Shown here piece by piece: positions 5,587 through 7,438 of a stretch of DNA of 7,438 bases. The notes beneath the pieces are model-generated. The model did not search any database. It saw nothing but the letters and a program-made list of their open reading frames with translations, and was not told where the DNA came from. Numbering within the stretch: position 1 is the first letter of the stretch; every line of letters starts with the position of its first letter. A program made the position numbers and the translations under genes. The DNA comes from Candidatus Poseidoniaceae archaeon (GTDB lineage Archaea > Thermoplasmatota > Poseidoniia > Poseidoniales > Poseidoniaceae): contig DUKK01000139.1 in assembly GCA_013329355.1 (NCBI GenBank), forward strand, positions 466-7,903, read 5' to 3'.

Positions 5587-7438
5587 ATGAGGACTAATGC
5601 GGTTTCGATATTCCTAATTTTAACACTAGTTCTTGCGATAACTATCCCACTATCAGAGGGGAATTCATCTGGTAGGCACAACTCTGGCGCCTCAGGGTGT
5701 AATTGTCACGGTGGCGCTAGTTCGTCAATTACGGCAACTTACACCTTCCCAGCAGAATATGATCCGAATGCTGCTTCATATGCGATCACAATTGGGTTTA
5801 CCGGTGGTAACAATGGCCAAGGGGGAGGATTCTCCTTACAAGTAGACCAAGGAACCTTGACTAACCCCGGCGCAAATACCAAAATTAGTGGCTCAAGTGT
5901 TACTCATTCAGGGAGTGGCGCAACAACATGGACTTTCGATTGGATACCACCAGCGGTTGGTAGTGGAGATGTTACGGTCCAACTAGCGGTCATGAATGCC
6001 AACTTAGCCAGTGGAAATAACGGCGATGTATGGTCAAAGACTTTGCTGATAATTGCTGAGTTAGAAGAAAAAGATAGTGATGGAGATGGCTTTACCGATA
6101 GCAATGATGCCTTCCCCAACGACCCAGACGAATGGGAGGATTCCGACAACGACGGGGTCGGCGATAATGCTGATGAATTCCCTGACGATCCAAGTGAAAC
6201 CACGGATAGTGATGGTGATGGTGTTGGCGACAACTCTGATTGGGCGCCAGATGACCCTGCCGAATCAGCAGACAGTGATGGTGATGGCGTCGGCGACAAT
6301 GCCGATGCATTTCCCAACGACGCTACAGAAACCACAGATTCTGACGGTGATGGTATTGGAGACAATTCTGACTGGGCGCCTAACGATGCTACAGAATCAG
6401 CTGATTCAGATGGCGATGGCGTCGGGGATAACGCAGATGCGTTTCCAAATGATGCCACTGAGACAGTAGACTCAGATAATGACGGTGTTGGCGATAATTC
6501 AGATTGGGCGCCAAATGATGCCTCCGAGACGGCTGACACAGACAGTGACGGTGTTGGTGATAATGCCGATGCTTTCCCAACCGATGCTACTGAGACTCTG
6601 GATACCGATGGAGACGGAGTCGGTGATAATTCAGATTGGGCGCCTAATGATGCGTCGGAGACAGCTGACACCGATGGTGATGGTGTGGGTAACAATGCTG
6701 ATGCGTTTCCTGACGATGCGACAGAAACACAGGATTCCGATCTCGACGGTGTTGGCGATAACGCAGATGCCTTCCCTGACGATTCCAATGAGACCGTTGA
6801 TTCTGATTCGGATGGTGTTGGTGATAATGGAGATTGGGCACCTAACGATGCATCAGAAGCAGCTGATACCGATTCAGATGGCGTCGGTGATAATGCCGAC
6901 GCTTTTCCAAATGACGGAACCGAAACCGTAGATTCCGATTTCGATGGAGTTGGGGACAATGCCGATGTATTCCCCAACGACGCCACGGAGGTAGCCGATG
7001 CAGACGGCGATGGCGTCGGCGATAATGCCGATGCTTTTGATCAGGATCCGTTCGAAACTACTGACACGGATGGTGACGGAATTGGTGATAATTCCGATGC
7101 GTTCCCTGATGACGCGTCTGAGGCAGAAGATACCGACAATGATGGTGTTGGTAATAATGCTGATGCATTCGACAACGACCCGACAGAAACCACTGATAGC
7201 GATGGCGATGGAGTGGGAGATAACTCGGATTGGGCTCCAAACGATGCGGCAGAAACCACTGATTCAGATGGTGACGGGGTCGGTGACAACGCTGATGCCT
7301 TCCCTGAGGACGCCTCAGAGACCACGGACAGCGATGGTAATGGTGTTGGTGATAATGCACAAGCGATTGCCGAAGCAGAGGCCGCAAGGCAAAAAGCCGC
7401 AGATGAAAAACTTCGCAACAGCATCATAATCGGGGTTA
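5587..7438 (+). CDS. Secreted surface protein: CxCH Reeler-like domain plus thrombospondin-type-3-like repeats, 3' end missing
   Basis: 617 codons are visible and the frame is open at the right edge. Residues 1-25 are a classic signal peptide (MRTNAVSIFLILTLVLAITI core). Residues 26-160 form a beta-rich domain with GASGCNCHGG (C38, C40, H41), then GGNNGQGGGFSLQV, VTHS (H107) and WTFDWIPPAVGSGDVTVQLAV. This order matches the Reeler-like/choice-of-anchor-V type of domain, in which a cysteine-histidine site normally reads CxxCH. From residue 163 come 22-residue Asp-rich repeats with DxDxDGVGDN, a calcium-loop pattern as in thrombospondin type 3. After the repeats an Ala/Glu/Lys stretch (EAEAARQKAADEKLRNS) leads into IIIGV, probably the start of a C-terminal membrane anchor. 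Expected location: outer cell surface. Role inferred: adhesion or a calcium-stiffened stalk. ATG 5557 is in frame but lies inside the TATA-like box and would put charged residues before the signal peptide, so 5587 is preferred. Confidence 0.9.
   Translation, partial: MRTNAVSIFLILTLVLAITIPLSEGNSSGRHNSGASGCNCHGGASSSITATYTFPAEYDPNAASYAITIGFTGGNNGQGGGFSLQVDQGTLTNPGANTKISGSSVTHSGSGATTWTFDWIPPAVGSGDVTVQLAVMNANLASGNNGDVWSKTLLIIAELEEKDSDGDGFTDSNDAFPNDPDEWEDSDNDGVGDNADEFPDDPSETTDSDGDGVGDNSDWAPDDPAESADSDGDGVGDNADAFPNDATETTDSDGDGIGDNSDWAPNDATESADSDGDGVGDNADAFPNDATETVDSDNDGVGDNSDWAPNDASETADTDSDGVGDNADAFPTDATETLDTDGDGVGDNSDWAPNDASETADTDGDGVGNNADAFPDDATETQDSDLDGVGDNADAFPDDSNETVDSDSDGVGDNGDWAPNDASEAADTDSDGVGDNADAFPNDGTETVDSDFDGVGDNADVFPNDATEVADADGDGVGDNADAFDQDPFETTDTDGDGIGDNSDAFPDDASEAEDTDNDGVGNNADAFDNDPTETTDSDGDGVGDNSDWAPNDAAETTDSDGDGVGDNADAFPEDASETTDSDGNGVGDNAQAIAEAEAARQKAADEKLRNSIIIGV
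6073..7392 (+). repeat. Tandem 66-bp (22-residue) Ca-binding repeats, 19 full copies plus one degenerate
   Basis: Unit k starts at 6073+66(k-1), with no insertion or deletion across all twenty; unit 20 (7327-7392) keeps DSDGNGVGDN and then decays into a helical Ala/Glu stretch. Two unit types recur: one with DNADAFPND and one with DNSDWAPND. Units 3-10 alternate strictly Trp/Phe (132-bp super-period); unit 16 is a hybrid with DNSDAFPDD. Units 15 and 17 lack the Pro after Phe. Codons differ freely between units that encode the same residues, so the array is conserved as protein and not as DNA. Confidence 0.95.

Noticed and set aside
6077..6931. Two plus-strand Met-rich frames of 130 and 150 codons within the repeat array
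   Set aside because: They are shifted frames of the repeats (gatggtgatgg read out of register yields MVMVMV-like text) and lack any domain or start signal.
5904..6986. A 360-codon minus-strand open frame rich in Ser, Pro, Ala and Leu
   Set aside because: It is the exact antisense shadow of the Asp/Gly/Asn-rich repeat array: its regular S-P-T-P-S pattern is the reverse reading of the 66-bp units. The plus frame has a signal peptide, a recognisable domain and a meaningful repeat.
6073..7392. CRISPR array or minisatellite as explanation of the 66-bp periodicity
   Set aside because: The period is continuous with no spacers, each unit is in frame, and variation is concentrated at synonymous positions, so it is a protein repeat.
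7041..7427. A second antisense Ser/Ala-rich open frame of 128 codons
   Set aside because: Same cause: it mirrors repeats 15-20 of the plus-strand protein and has no independent support.

Overview
The window looks like part of the genome of an uncultured planktonic archaeon, most likely Marine Group II/III Euryarchaeota (Candidatus Poseidoniia). Three things suggest this. A secreted protein consists almost wholly of 22-residue aspartate-rich thrombospondin-type-3-like repeats, a protein type I associate with those genomes. Several genes have A/T-rich TATA-like boxes about 26-31 bp before the ATG and no Shine-Dalgarno site, as in leaderless archaeal transcription. Genes are densely packed on both strands. 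The assignment is inference; some marine bacteria carry similar repeat proteins.

Layout. Positions 1-2054 (minus strand) hold a TPR protein followed by a luciferase-like flavin- or F420-dependent oxidoreductase that runs off the left edge. Positions 2140-3102 (plus) encode a secreted or membrane-anchored DNase I-type nuclease that keeps nearly the whole active site and the essential disulfide of animal DNase I. It converges, with a single base between stop codons, on a minus-strand pair: an alpha/beta hydrolase resembling kynurenine formamidase (3957-4703) and, downstream of it, a short-chain dehydrogenase with an altered catalytic signature (3104-3919). A perfect 14-bp palindrome lies between the TATA-like box and the start of the dehydrogenase gene.

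From 4783 the plus strand carries a cysteine-type glutathione peroxidase, a small very basic protein of unknown function (5279-5512), and a large surface protein (5587 to the right edge). The surface protein has a signal peptide, a Reeler-like/choice-of-anchor-V-type domain with an unusual CxCH motif, and 19 full plus one degenerate 22-residue Ca-binding repeats. The window ends just where a C-terminal membrane anchor would be expected to begin.

How the genes relate. There is no single obvious pathway. The nuclease and the repeat protein both act outside the cell (DNA scavenging; adhesion or calcium-stabilised stalk). The peroxidase, the flavin oxidoreductase and the dehydrogenase are cytoplasmic redox enzymes. 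No RNA gene, mobile element or CRISPR array was found, and no stretch over 300 bases lacks a gene.
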